Source: Fallopia convolvulus
Taxonomy: Eukaryota; Streptophyta; Magnoliopsida; Caryophyllales; Polygonaceae
DNA length: 64,000 nt
Direction: 5' to 3'
Assembly: GCA_964016875.1 (NCBI GenBank)
Contig: OZ024735.1
Span: 14,113,699-14,177,698, forward strand
Below are positions 10,800 to 21,652 of this stretch, one piece after another. Positions within the stretch are counted from its first letter, which is position 1. Each line of letters begins with the position of its first letter. The notes beneath the pieces are model-generated. The model searched no databases, was not told where the DNA came from, and saw only the letters and a program-made list of their open reading frames with translations. A program made the translations under genes and the position numbers.

Positions 10800-10888
10800 T
10801 ATCCCTACTCGAATCCTAAAAAGGAAGATCTCTTGTTGACATGGGGAGCACATCTATCCCTTATAAACTACTGGGGTGTTACAAGTGA

Positions 10889-12474
10889 ACCAAGCTGCTA
10901 CTTAGTTGTAGAGAACACTTCAGTCTACCAATCTAGCTTGTAAGAAATTCACCGGCGATGGACCTTCCATTAAAGGCATAGCAAGAAACACTAGGAAAAC
11001 ATCCAACTTATCTTTAAAACAATCTCATAAACACAATATGAATGCAATTGTCTATAAGATCGAAAGAAAACATTCTAATTATCGGCAACATCTCAACTTG
11101 GTGGCTAAACAACACTGACCTCAACCAGCTAATAACCAAACAACTTACATGTCCTTGAATCTATGGACTCAAGTTGTCATTTCCCATTAAGATACATCAC
11201 GTCGAGATCGAGCATCACCGTTCGGAAAGTGATCTCTTGGAACATTTCCCATATTAGGATGTTGACCAAAAACATTGTGAGTGGAATTTGTTAGCTAACA
11301 ATCCTAGTATGGACCAAATATGCAAATCAAATATATAAACTAATCATATATTATTAAAATAAGACAAGCAATATTCATATACACAAGCAAATCAACACTC
11401 ATTTAGTTGGTCTTGTTACACATCATGTAGTTGTATAAACTACCATATCATATACCAAATCAACACTCATTTGACCTATAAGTCATAAGCACGAGATTAA
11501 CCAATATAATACTAATGCAATATATGGCACAAAAGTAAGCAACAACTTCTCCATAGTCCAATCCTCAACCATCCTCTAATTGATACAATCCAACATGCCT
11601 TCAAAACATGTCACACGGGCAAGCCTCTACTAGACCACTTGCCAAAATATTTTCTTATTAATTTTAGAAGATGGTCTCTACGCGTTGCATGACTATGTCC
11701 GGGGGTCTCTTCTCCATCGACTTACTCGTGTTTATAATCATACCCGTAGAAACCAAGTTGTACATAATCCAAAACAGTTGACACTATTTTGATAACTTTC
11801 GAGTATGAAAATATAATATGGAATATTATTCCCAAAATAAAGTTCCACACATTGAGTCTATTAGCTTATCACATAACATGATTGCAACGTAAGTAAGTCT
11901 ATACGACCTACCTCAATGACGAACTTATACAGGTTAATTCCTGTTAAGGTTATTAGTTTCAATCTCGAACAACGTTCAACTAAGGACAACACGTACCAAG
12001 ACGTCCCAATTTATTCTTCCTTGTCTCTTTTTAATCGTAACTAGCTCAAAATAGACCAAGGATTATCCGAGGTATCTAAACCTTTCAAATTTCATATCAA
12101 CGCATAAATATTCATAACTTCTTACATACATATTGAAATTGAAATATGCAAATTATCCCATACTCATAGAAGAATTTCTCACCTTAATATGATGCCCACA
12201 ATTTTTCAAGAGTTATTGATTTTGCCTAAAATTTCCAGAAGTGTACATACATACCCAAACTTCCCTTCTTTCCTTACTAGTTAACTTTTCACATAGATAT
12301 CCAACTATCCTATGCTATTCTTAAAAGATATTGTTTCCTAATATAAATTCTACCTTAATTAAAAGATATTATTGCAAGACAACTAATAACTTAGGCTCCA
12401 AGTAAGATCCATATTACTTTCCAAATTTGTCTCACCAATCTTTCATGGTCCAAATTTATAAAATAATATGTTTC
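10889..12474 (-). other. Non-coding TE debris, possible Del/Tekay-type LTR
   Basis: No ORF of note. The block near 11610-11730 (cgggcaagcctctactagaccacttgcc, then a line of short C-rich words) has the same word order as the LTR-like stretch at 17110-17240. This suggests an old LTR on the minus strand. Boundaries and target duplications could not be found. Confidence 0.35.
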
Positions 12475-13167
12475 CTAACTTGAAAAATCATAAGCCCACA
12501 TATTATGGCTCATAACACATGGTCCATATATGTAGAAAACCCTATAAACAAAAGCATATATAAAAAGCATTATAAATAGTAAGTCTAGTATAAGCATGCA
12601 AACAACTCTTGCATGTGAGTGTAAATAACGCACGCATGCGCCCTTCATCTTCCAATGTCGACTTGACAATGGATGAATGACATAATGTAGATTCTTCAAG
12701 ACCATTTTATACTTGAAATCTCTTGATCTCTTGAATGGTCTTGACCTAATATGGCCTCTTATCTTCTTCCATGATTCCTTAGTCTTGATCCTATCTTGAT
12801 CCATATCATTCTCCTCCACTTGCCCTCGAATCGTCCTCGATTTGACGTTGTGTCTAGGTATGAAAGGAGAAGAAGAAAAATTAGACAAAGGAACTTGAAA
12901 AGAGACAAGAAGATTACCCTTAGCAACATCTTTCCACTTGGAAGGAAACTTCTTCTTCAAGAGCTCAACTTGTTTCGACAAAGAAGAATGTCGAACATAG
13001 AATGTCGCTTGAAATGATCTGCATGAAGGATGAAATTGCGTGGGCAAGACACTACATTCTAATTGACTATCACCATACTCGGGATGGTAATGAATGACCA
13101 ACTTGGACTCATAATGCTCAAGAGAACGCTCATGGACATCACGTCGATGTAGTGGGAGGTAAGGCAC
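12475..13167 (-). pseudogene. 3' end of a gypsy polyprotein running into its LTR
   Basis: An open frame of 230 codons. Its middle, SRTIRGQVEEND, matches the junction between integrase tail and 3' LTR in elements A, B and C. In sense the purine tract caagtggaggagaa is followed at 12808 by TGATATGG, a fitting LTR start. About 110 codons upstream of the junction are not recognisable as integrase and could belong to a diverged tail. The last 60 residues include a hydrophobic stretch (VVCMLILDLLFIMLFIYAF), probably chance coding in LTR sequence. I do not think it is a host gene. Confidence 0.5.
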
Positions 13168-14170
13168 AATGGTTAACTTTGAAGTATTGTTGTTCTGTTG
13201 AGGAGTGTCATGACTCGTGTCGGAGTAGTCTCAGGTCAAGATGGGGTGTCTTAGAGGCTCGGGAAGGGGGTCACGGGTCGAATCGGAGCACTTAGAAGCT
13301 TCAGAGAAGGGATCATGACTCGTGACCTTGCCGGATCCAACGAGTATAGGATTGATGAATCCCATGTATAAATAAATCATCTCGCACATCACTAACACTT
13401 TTCTGAACTGATTTTAAACATTTTGAGCATGGACGATAAATTTTTTTCATGATTTTTAGCATTTAGAAGTGCAAACTGTATGAACTCATTCACACCATTG
13501 TCATACTCTATAGACAATCAATTAGCAGACATCCATGTTCGATCCATATGCTTTAATTAAAACAAAACAGAAAAAAATAGCAAAACAAATTGTGAGAACT
13601 GTCATTTGATATTAAAAACAAAGGTTCACGAGAAATAAGAAGTTATACTAAATTAGGGTCATCCTGAGTTATTAACTAACTGATTGTAATTTTTAAAACA
13701 ATTCTAGTCATTTGGGTGATGGAATGATCAACAATGTTAAGATCTTAATACTTTTACCATTGACAACAATATTAAGAACATGCAACAACCTACCAACATT
13801 TCTAGACTACTATGCCAAACAATATCATAACTTTAGCAAACATACAGAAACAAAGAAAATAAATCTAACCACACAAAAAATACCGCAACCAGATTATCAT
13901 GCAATCGACTAATCAATTAGTAAAGAGTGAGCTTGTACCTCAAATCAACTTCAACCACCAATTCCTTCAGGCAATATTATGAGGCATTGTATTGATTCGT
14001 AAATTAACTCCGTTCCACAACTTTATAATGTGCTTGTGTTGATTCTAAATCCTTAGTAAAGAGTGAGCATTACTCCTGTTTATGAACATGCTTTGTGAAA
14101 TGCAACTTTGTAAAAGAACTCGGCATATTATACATAAGAATGGTTTAATTATACAACAATGAATAATGAA
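13168..14170. other. No gene seen
   Basis: AT-rich sequence without a supported ORF. A short word containing tcatgactcgtg occurs twice (near 13210 and 13316). From about 13430 on it may be part of the transposon that carries the captured gene pieces, but its left end is not visible. Confidence 0.4.
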
Positions 14171-14175
14171 AGGTG

Positions 14176-14287
14176 TTAAGAGTTCCATACCTTCACCACA
14201 TGGAGACTTCCAAGTAATAATGTTAAGAACCTTGGTGGGAATTCTAACTGGTCCCTTCACTCTCAGGCGATTGTCCTTAGCCCCGAA
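14176..14287 (-). pseudogene. Captured exon of cytosolic ribosomal protein S20 (uS10)
   Basis: The minus-strand frame reads AKDNRLRVKGPVRIPTK and on to WKSPCGEG, an almost exact match to the middle of plant 40S protein S20 (family pattern RLRVKGPVRMPTKVL ... KSPCGEG). S20 sits in the small-subunit head, but this is a fragment of about 30 codons. It ends at a proper splice donor (GAAG followed by gtatgg), so genomic DNA with an intron was captured, not cDNA. One base appears lost just before AKDN, and the next expected exon is not found. Its position upstream of a CACTA terminus suggests transposon gene capture. Confidence 0.75.
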
Positions 14288-14918
14288 TTAGTGCATAAAT
14301 ATTCAACAAAAAACAAAAGAATGAAAAAAATGAGCAAGCTAGTCATAGGAAAAGTTTCGATTAAATTGCTGAAAGATGTAGTTATGAACACACGGACCAT
14401 CAAATAGTAAGGACTTCCACTTGTTAAACCTATCAACAGAACAAAGTCACCATGTGTATACAAGAACAATCCTTTCAAATGATAAAAATATTTTTTCAAT
14501 AGTGTCAAATTCAATATGCAAATTAAAAGTCAATTCAAAGCATACACATGAGAAGTACTTTCAAATTAAAATGTAAGGTTATCCACGCAGCTAACATCAT
14601 TACAACATCTCAAGGGTACAAGCAGATGGCAAACAAAGACAATTAATGGAGAAGATCCGATCTAAACCTAGCTGAAACATTTTTCCATTTCAATGTCCTG
14701 ACAGGTATTTGAACAACTACAACTTATAATGTGAATCATTTCCTACAAAAAAACCTAATGCGCGAGCTTGCCCATGACCTCAAATTAGCTACCATAGTTC
14801 CTTATGGAGCTTGGTTTCACCAAGGCCATGTAAAAACCCTTTTACCTCTATAAATTTTAGTACTATTTTTGATACATTGTCTTGATTTCCGAATTCTGAA
14901 TGCTGTTTTTAGAGAGTT

Positions 14919-15119
14919 CAGGTAGGAGGTTGAGCTGTGGAGTATAGAAATATACTGACATTTGCAACAATAAGAGGAGCTGCACATATGGTACCTTATG
15001 CACAGCCAACAAGGGCATTGCATCTCTTTGGTGACTTCATCAAAGCGAGAAAATTTCCTAACACAACACATACCTCTGCTATTTGGAGTCAAATAAGTCT
15101 CTCAAATCTTAGCTATTGA
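14919..15119 (+). pseudogene. Captured C-terminal exon of a serine carboxypeptidase-like gene
   Basis: The frame reads QVGG, a TGA stop where Trp is expected, then LTFATIRGAAHMVPYAQP and RALHLFGDFIKARKFPNTT. This is the C-terminal signature of plant SCPL (peptidase S10) proteins, including the catalytic histidine in GAAHMVP. The enzyme family hydrolyses C-terminal peptide bonds or acts as acyltransferase in the vacuole. Only about 65 codons are present, with no Ser or Asp catalytic regions. It lies opposite in strand to the RPS20 piece 650 bp away, so at least two genes were captured separately. Confidence 0.75.
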
Positions 15120-15879
15120 GTATTGAAATTGGGTTTTGCCCCCCCTTTTTTTCCCTAGTGACAGCAAGCTAGAAAGAAGATTAGAGAAATGGGAAATAAG
15201 TTGAAGTCTTTTGGGTGTTACTATATTTGCAATTTGGCCCAGAGGAGCCTTATTTAAATTAGTTGTTGCTTGATGACTTTTTATGAACTACAAACTGTTA
15301 TTGGGATTGAGTTAGATAATTATAGCTTTTAATACTTTGTTGAATCTGCAACTATAAGCCAAATTTTGGTATCCAAATTTGCTTGGTACAAAGAATACCC
15401 AATGCTAATAACCAACAAATATTTTACTACGTTTTTTTGGAGTATTGGCATAGTAGGGAAGTCAGCAAAACTTGAAAGCATTGTGTAAACACCCAAATAA
15501 ACAAAGATAACAATTCAAATCTCTCATCACCCTCTCTACAAATACCTAGCTGAAATATTGTGTAAGCTTTAAATGTTGAAGAACAGAACCATACAATAAA
15601 TAGAATCCAATTTCTGACCAAATCAAACAACACTACAACCCTAGATCTCAAATTGCACTAATTAACAAACCCATAAACTAGACAAGAAAGCAATTCCTGA
15701 AATTCGAAGACAAACTTAATCCATATCTGACGAGAAAAGTGATACAATCGACCCTAACCAAAGGAATACATGCAACCTTTTGCAATTAGCTTGAGAATAC
15801 AAAGAAAGAAGGAAGAGTGTGTCTCCTTTCGTAATCAATTTCACAGATAAAGAAAAGAATGAAGATGATACTCACCTTT
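15120..15879. other. No gene seen
   Basis: AT-rich, with only short chance ORFs. Probably interior of the same transposon as its neighbours. Confidence 0.4.
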
Positions 15880-16130
15880 TGTAGTGAAGACTTCAGAGAC
15901 AGAAAAAGGAAGATGAAGTCAACCACCGTCAGTGCTCGGTGGCCGGACCGCCGACGAGAATCTTAGAAAGGAGGGGTTGACGATGGAAGATATACTACTA
16001 GTTCGCTAGGTTAAGGGGCGTAGTTTTGGATATTTTTGGACTGCTTTTTCAAGGTTGAGAGAGAGTAGCAAGGCAAGGAGAAAGGCGGGGTAAGAAAACC
16101 TAAGTACGCTGGAGAGGCTAGGCTATAGAT
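15880..16130 (-). other. Possible captured 5' exon with splice donor
   Basis: On the minus strand a CT-rich, leader-like stretch ends in cactacaaaag followed by gtgagtat, a strong donor. It could be the 5' untranslated exon of the captured RPS20 gene, which lies downstream on the same strand. No ATG-initiated reading frame supports this, so it is only a suggestion. Confidence 0.3.
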
Positions 16131-16139
16131 AATTCGGGA

Positions 16140-16374
16140 TTTTTTTATTTGATAGACTCTTATGACTCTTTTTCAAAGATAATGCTATCCGCATATTTTT
16201 AGTTTATGGCGCTTTTGTTAAAGCGTCCTTCAGACAATATTATTTATTTTTAAAAAAAGATTTAATACTTTATAGCGCTTTAAATGCAAAAGCGCCATCC
16301 GTGTTCAATATTTAACTACGCTTTTTACTAGCGTTATAATATTTCCGTCATATAAATCAAATTTTGTACTAGTG
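16140..16374. mobile_element. Right terminus of a CACTA transposon
   Basis: The sequence ends in caaattttgtactagtg; read inward this is CACTAGTACAAAATTTG, a CACTA-superfamily end. The 230 bp inside carry several subterminal motifs of the type AGCGCTTT and AAAGCG in both orientations, the pattern of CACTA transposase-binding repeats. The left end was not found upstream, so the element is probably truncated; the captured RPS20 and SCPL pieces are likely its cargo. Confidence 0.65.
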
Positions 16375-16385
16375 GAAGAACATTC

Positions 16386-17394
16386 TGTAACACCCCGTCT
16401 TTACACCAGGGCACTACTTGGTAGTAGACCTCACTAGGTATTACCTAGGCTTGTTTGACAACGAGTTCACTTAGATCTTGCAACTCGGGAACGACGAGAA
16501 AACATGAATAAATTAAAACGTCCAACCGATGTTTATAAAATCCAAGTACAGAACATACATGAAACCCAAACAACATAACTTACAACACCACCTAGAAACA
16601 TCTCATTAACATACCACTACCCTTTCTTTATCAAAACTACACATTATACAAAAGATTCCATGCATGAAACCCAAAAAGTAACCACCATTTTTCCCAACCG
16701 AACCCAACCTAATGACATATCCTTCAATGACCTGTTCCATCATTCGACCAAGGTTCCATCATGAGTCCTTTGTCTTTACCTGAAACTAAAAAAAAACAAG
16801 TCCCCGAAGGATCATCTACCATTCTAATCCAAGCTAGAATCCATACGGTACTAGTAAGGCGTTTAAAACCCAATCAAGTACCTAACACACACACAAGCAA
16901 GGTTCACATGATTACAACACATATCAGTTCCAAATCCATACTTAACTTCTCATAGATCATAAACACAAACCACAAATCAAACTTCCACACACATTCATAC
17001 ATACAAGTCCAAGCATAACAATACAACTATTCTCTCACCATTCCATTCCATGGCGCTTATCGACCCTACGCCCCAAGTGTCGAGGCGCGACCTCCCACCC
17101 TTCACAATTCCATCCTTCTTACACCGGGTCAAGCCTCCTCGGGAGCACTTGCCGAAAACACAGATGACTTTTCTTTTGAAGGGTCACGATTCTCTGTCAC
17201 ATAACCATACGTAGCCGTCACTTCAACCAAGAGGACTACGCACATGGTCATGCCGAGAACGGTACCAACACAATGAAAATATTCAACTGAAGAAGGACCC
17301 ATGGTTCACCGACCCCGGTGAAGATCCTTGTGAGGGTGCTCCGACCTTACATTACTATTGTACGTGGCCAGGCTTCCCACATATGTAACAATTT
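16386..17394 (-). repeat. Del/Tekay-like LTR (degraded)
   Basis: Read on the minus strand it ends in ACGGGGTGTTACA at 16386, a common terminus of plant Del/Tekay-type LTRs. The remains of a gag gene on the same strand lie directly above it. The other LTR boundary is unclear. Confidence 0.5.
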
Positions 17395-18176
17395 CTAATA
17401 GATTTCTGAGACTGACTCCTCATATGACCAGTGTTCCCACAGTTGAAACTCTCCCTCAACCCTCCAGTAAACTACTATGTCGAGGCTGGTCTTGACGAAC
17501 TTGTGATTGAACTCCAAATTGGTTCTTTTGAGACAAACCCGAACGATTATCTCTCCTAGAATTTGACAGAGCAAACAACCTCTGCTTCTTATTTCCACTA
17601 GCTCGTACATTAAATTGTTCTGGCCCAAGGTGAACATAGAATATGCTAAAGTAGAGTCTTGAACATCCCTCAAAGTCTTAAGCCGAAGTCCAGATACGTA
17701 TGCACGGAGTTGGGGTTGCAACCGGTTTAGAAAAGTTGCAAATCAGTTGGCAAGAGGCCAACGATTACACGAATTGCTCAAACAATCCCAAGCTTCTCCT
17801 CTATAGGGGCGGTACTAGCCACCACTGCCAATCCTTGTTGAAACTTTTTGAAAGTCTCACCTACGGTAATGTTCTCGGGCCCTGCATCCCGAAAAGCAGC
17901 CTCACGAGCCATTCTCACGACCTCGGGAAAATAGTTAGCATTAATCCCCTTTCGAAACTCCTCAAAAGTTACATTCACCTGGTGATCACGACTCAACTCC
18001 CACCAGTCAAATGCATCCTCCTTGATGCGACCTTGTTTCCAAGAATGCCTCGGATCTTTGCTTGGAACGTGTATTGTGTTTGGAAAGTGGCGATAATATA
18101 TGTAACAGATGTAACAAAAAACATACACTGATATTATTCCTCTCTGGTTTGTCGGAGGCAATAATATGCAAGACAA
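17395..18176 (-). pseudogene. Decayed Del/Tekay-type gag
   Basis: Pieces of a retrotransposon gag in two frames. The first has AFDWWELSRDHQVNVTFEEF and NANYFPEVVRMAREAAF, the conserved gag core. The second continues with LQPQLRAYVSGLRLKTLRDV and QDSTLAYS. A frameshift lies near 17720. No zinc knuckle, protease or pol follows before the LTR-like sequence, so the element is internally deleted or was gag-only. Expected role: particle formation. Confidence 0.65.
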
Positions 18177-18276
18177 ACTTAACTTTCTTTTTTCTTCTTC
18201 TTTTTTTTTTTTGCTTTTTTGCTCCTTCTCTTGTTTAGTGTATGTTTGTCTTGCATATTATTGCCTCCGACAAACC
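18146..18276. repeat. Perfect 33-bp inverted repeat around a pyrimidine-rich loop
   Basis: Arm 1 is 18146-18178 and arm 2 is 18244-18276; they are exact reverse complements (GGTTTGTCGGAGGCAATAAT...). The 65-base loop is mostly T and C. The RNA would form a strong hairpin. No terminal repeats or target duplications of a known element type were recognised around it. Confidence 0.85.
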
Positions 18277-18581
18277 AATGAGGCCGTGGCGGAAAGAATT
18301 TTCAAGCATCAGTCTCTTTGAAGATGTCTAAGAGTGAGAGTGCCTGCAAAAAACGATTTAAGGATGACTAGAGACATCATAAAATCTTTAACGATGTATT
18401 TGGATCAAGTAAAGGATCAAGATCTTACCTCTGGAATGCTCAGGTCAAGGCAGAATTTGGGACCATCATAGTGGTGAAGGATTAGCCTGAATGCATCCTC
18501 CTCTAATGACACACAAATCGTCCACATTTGGACTCTTACCTGCAAAATCGAAATTGGATTAGAATCGGGGAAAGAGATAGT
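18277..18581. other. Old target DNA of element C, no gene seen
   Basis: A minus-strand segment at about 18425-18540 is bracketed by a splice-like acceptor (ttttgcag) and donor (gtaagat) and has an open frame (ICVSLEEDAFRLILHHY). It might be an exon fragment, but I do not recognise it. Confidence 0.3.
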
Positions 18582-18586
18582 AGTAC

Positions 18587-19014
18587 TGACGTAGTGAAAC
18601 CAGCCATGTCTCCTACCGATGTCGATGAGTTGATTCAAGTACCCTTTGATGGACCAATCACAAGAAGTAGAGATAAGAAGATTGCTCAAGGAACGACATC
18701 CATTTTAGTTCTCTTGGAAGCTATGGTTGAAGAGTCCACTAAGAAGAAATGGGTTACTATGATTCAACATGATTTGAGCCCACATTCCACTAATTCATAT
18801 TTGGGCCAAGTTTCACCTTGAATGGGGCGCCAATCATATGCTTTATTGGGCCTTGTTCACCACTATTTCCTATTTTAGAAACATGGAATAACTTGTCTTA
18901 CTTTAGGGTTGAATTTAGTAAGTGACCGGGTAAGATAAATTGTTACATGGGTCATAATCAACTCTTTGACTTGACCATTTTAGAAAGAAAAATATCCTAG
19001 CTTTATTTATTTAA
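18587..19014 (+). repeat. 5' LTR of element C, first part
   Basis: It matches 49494-49920. It holds the LTR-encoded integrase tail (PTDVDELIQVPFDGPITRSR) and W-box-type TTGAC words near 18965-18978. The LTR is cut here by the foldback element; the sequence resumes at 29154 after a 9-bp duplication. Confidence 0.88.
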
Positions 19015-19063
19015 GGAAATTCCTTTTGGTGCCCTTGAGGTTTTGTCTTTTCCTTTTGGTACC

Positions 19064-19542
19064 TGTTTTGCACAAAAATTTGACAAGCAAACTTCTACCG
19101 TAGATCGGGGCACGATCGAATTGAGCGATGAGCGAATACTCAAAAAAATGTGAATCTCTGAGGTACGAATGCAATGCTCTCTTTTGATAATTTTTCTTTT
19201 GTCAAGTGTGTGTACATGTTTCAATAAACCGTAAAAATCTATATATATATATATATGCCTTTTCAACCCGAGGTATCTTTCCCACTCCCCACGATCTCCG
19301 GACTTATAGGGCGTATTCCCAACTGTTGTCCACTTTCCGCGCATATCGGAGGTGTGAACCGCCGTGACAATTGTCCTTTGAGCGTGCGCATCCTTCTCGT
19401 GACGGAAGCTTTCTATCTTCACCTAAGAGATTGATGACTTCTCTTCGTTCTTGGATACTTCTGCGATCAAGCTAACCGATGACTTCCTATTTGTTTTCGG
19501 GCTAGCTTCGTTAAATGGGCCAATTGGATTTTGGGCCTAACA
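19064..19542 (-). repeat. 3' LTR of element E
   Basis: 479 bp, TG...CA ends (TGTTAGGCCCAAAATCC in sense to CAAAACA). It matches the 5' LTR with few differences. A TA-dinucleotide run (19242-19255) is longer here than in the other LTR. Confidence 0.92.
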
Positions 19543-19555
19543 ATACCCCCAAATT
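19543..19555 (-). other. Polypurine tract of element E
   Basis: In sense aatttgggggtat directly before the LTR start TGTTAGGCC. Confidence 0.7.
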
Positions 19556-19802
19556 CTGATCCAAATCTTTGTGGCGGGATTTGGATCGGATTTGTCGCGT
19601 ATGCTATAGGTGACATGTGACACGTGACTTAGTCCCGTCCGTCCGATCGTTCTCGGGGAGATGAAGGGTCACGTCAATCAGGCTTTAAATCTCCAAGCTT
19701 AGACCTCTCGAAGATACGTGCTGATCTCCTTCTGCCTTTCCTTTCATCATCTTATTGCTACATTTTTATTCTTTTGCCCTATTTCCTCGCTACACATTCT
19801 CC

Positions 19803-21652
19803 ATGGCCAAAGTTGATGCCAAAGACTGGGCTTTGAATCTTCCCACACCCTTGAACCTCACGACTGTCGTCCCTGCTCCCTCTCCCCGGACGAGGCGGAA
19901 AAAATAGTTCGAACTCACGGTTTTCCGACCAACACCAACTTCCACACCCCCACGCATGAAGCCGTGGATTGGGTTAAAGAAGGTTGGATTTGCTTCCTTG
20001 AGTATCCCTTTACTCTGGGGTTTTTTTTTTCCCTTTCTCCTCTATGATCCTGAATTTCTTGATGGCTCTCAAAGCTTCCCCATCGCAACTGATGTCGTCG
20101 GTATGGAAGATTCTGTATCAAATAAGCGAAGTCTGTTTGGAGGAGAAGATCAAATTCACTGTGCAAGATTTGCTGTGTGTTTATCGGGTTTGTCCCCTCA
20201 GGGCCGGTCGTTTCACTCTCTATGCGAGGGATGCCAAGAACCCCGTAATTCCGAAATCAAAAGTGAATGACAAGGATTAGGCTTCCCGCTTCTTCTTTGT
20301 AGAGAAATCTACATTGGGCACGATGTACCAAGCAGCTTTCTTTGATTGGTGGACTTCCAAGAGTAAGTGTCTCTGACCCTAGTTTCTACATCCTTCTGTC
20401 GTTACCTATCCGTTCTTGTTGATTTTTTAGTTTGGATGATTTTATATACAGTTCCATCGAACTTGGGATACCCACGTTCAGGAATCAGAGGCATGCAGGA
20501 GGCTTTTCGCTCTTCCCGAAGCAAAGAGGACGTATCGGAAGTCTGTGGAGCAAATGCTTGAAGGTGAATCTAGCAACAAAACAGCGGCTATCACTGAAGG
20601 TCAATCGGACGACGAAGACGACGCAAAGTCGGGAAGTTCGGAGAAGACGATCGAGGACAGTGCCCCTACGCCCGAGAAGTTTATCGAGACGATCGCAAAG
20701 CCTGCGAAGAACCTTGCCAGTATGTGTCTTTTTTTGGCCTTTGAGTGTCATAACGACTTTACATATTTGTTTTAACATTTATCTTCCCAGAAGCTTCTTC
20801 TTCCTTGGGGGAGGAGCTTCTCTATTGCAGCTTTAATTCAGCGCAAATTCGGTCAAGCGACAAGAAGCCTCCCTTAGATCCCAAAGTGAAGATTGAGGCT
20901 GCGGCGAAAATAACCCACGTCAAGAGATCATCGCCTGGTGCCACAGAATTCATCGATCTATACGAGAGGGTCCCCTCTGACCTTTGGTAGAAACTCCGCG
21001 ATGCTCATGGTTCAAAGAAGCCTCGCTTGGAATTTCCCACTCCCACTTTGGTCAAGGATGCTGGCCTGTCAGTCCGGAAGGTTTTCTTTCACCCAGTTGC
21101 TCTTCCTCAATTTTCAGATATATTCCTCCTTCTCTTTTTTTCTATATACCTCATCGCGGATGATGTCCTTCTCTGGTGCATAGGCCTTACAAGGCATTCT
21201 CTGGGTTGTTTTTTGCCGCTTACAAGGAAGACCGGAATTTAAAAGAGCATCAAGCCAATTGGGATGCTGAGAAGTCTGCCCTGGAGAGGGAAGTGGCTCT
21301 CGCGGTCGAACGCCAGAAGATGGATGCAAGCAAGCTTGCAAAACGTACTGAGGCGGTCAAGCGCCATTCTTCTCAAGCTGCTTCGGATCGATCCAAGAGT
21401 GTCGAGCTCGAGGCCGCGAATAGAAAGATTCTTAAGGAAGCTGGCGAGATCGGTGCCTACTGCTCAATGATGTCAAGGGTGGAGACGATCAAGCAGTTCG
21501 TAGCTGGCCAGCATTATGAGTGGGATCTGGACGCCGAGATCGCGACCTTCCATGACTACTATCCCCCCGATCAGCCGGCTCCTGGTGATGAGCTTTTTGC
21601 TTCTTTTGACGGACGCGGAGGAAGATGGTGGCGATCGTGGTTCGAGCGCTGA
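19803..21652 (+). pseudogene. Antisense extra ORF of element E, apparently spliced
   Basis: A gene on the strand opposite to gag-pol, in the 3' region. The start at 19803 opens MAKVDAKDWALNLPTPLNLT. The first part matches the putative gypsy-type transposon domain known from plant Tat elements (WICFLEYPFTLGF, ALKASPSQLM, KFTVQDLLCVYRVCPL). The C-terminal part is a coiled coil (HQANWDAEKSALEREVALAV). Good intron signals are 20363-20430 (gtaagtgt to ttttttag) and 20720-20790 (gtatgtgt to cttcccag); a third near 21081-21183 is weaker. Frameshifts lie near 19890 and at the T run near 20022. Function unknown; related antisense ORFs are reported in Grande and other Tat elements. Confidence 0.65.

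Larger units (their letters stand above)
10382..10883 (-). mobile_element. Cassandra TRIM retrotransposon, complete
   Basis: A 502-bp non-coding terminal-repeat retrotransposon in miniature. LTRs are 10382-10576 (3') and 10693-10883 (5'), primer site 10669-10690 and purine tract 10577-10588. A perfect target duplication AGTGA flanks it (10377-10381 and 10884-10888). Each LTR holds a 5S rRNA-like block, the hallmark of Cassandra, known to provide an RNA polymerase III promoter. It is non-autonomous and needs proteins from other elements. It lies inside the Helitron fragment. Confidence 0.93.

Noticed and set aside
12475..13167. Host gene with a membrane segment
   Set aside because: The frame contains the polypurine tract and LTR junction pattern of the gypsy families; the hydrophobic run lies in LTR sequence.
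13381..13400. Left end of the CACTA element at cactaacacttttc
   Set aside because: Beyond the first five bases it does not match the right end CACTAGTACAAAATTTG, and the AGCGCTTT-type subterminal words are missing nearby.
20805..21183. Separate small host genes on the plus strand
   Set aside because: They fit better as exons and intron readthrough of the antisense ORF of element E.
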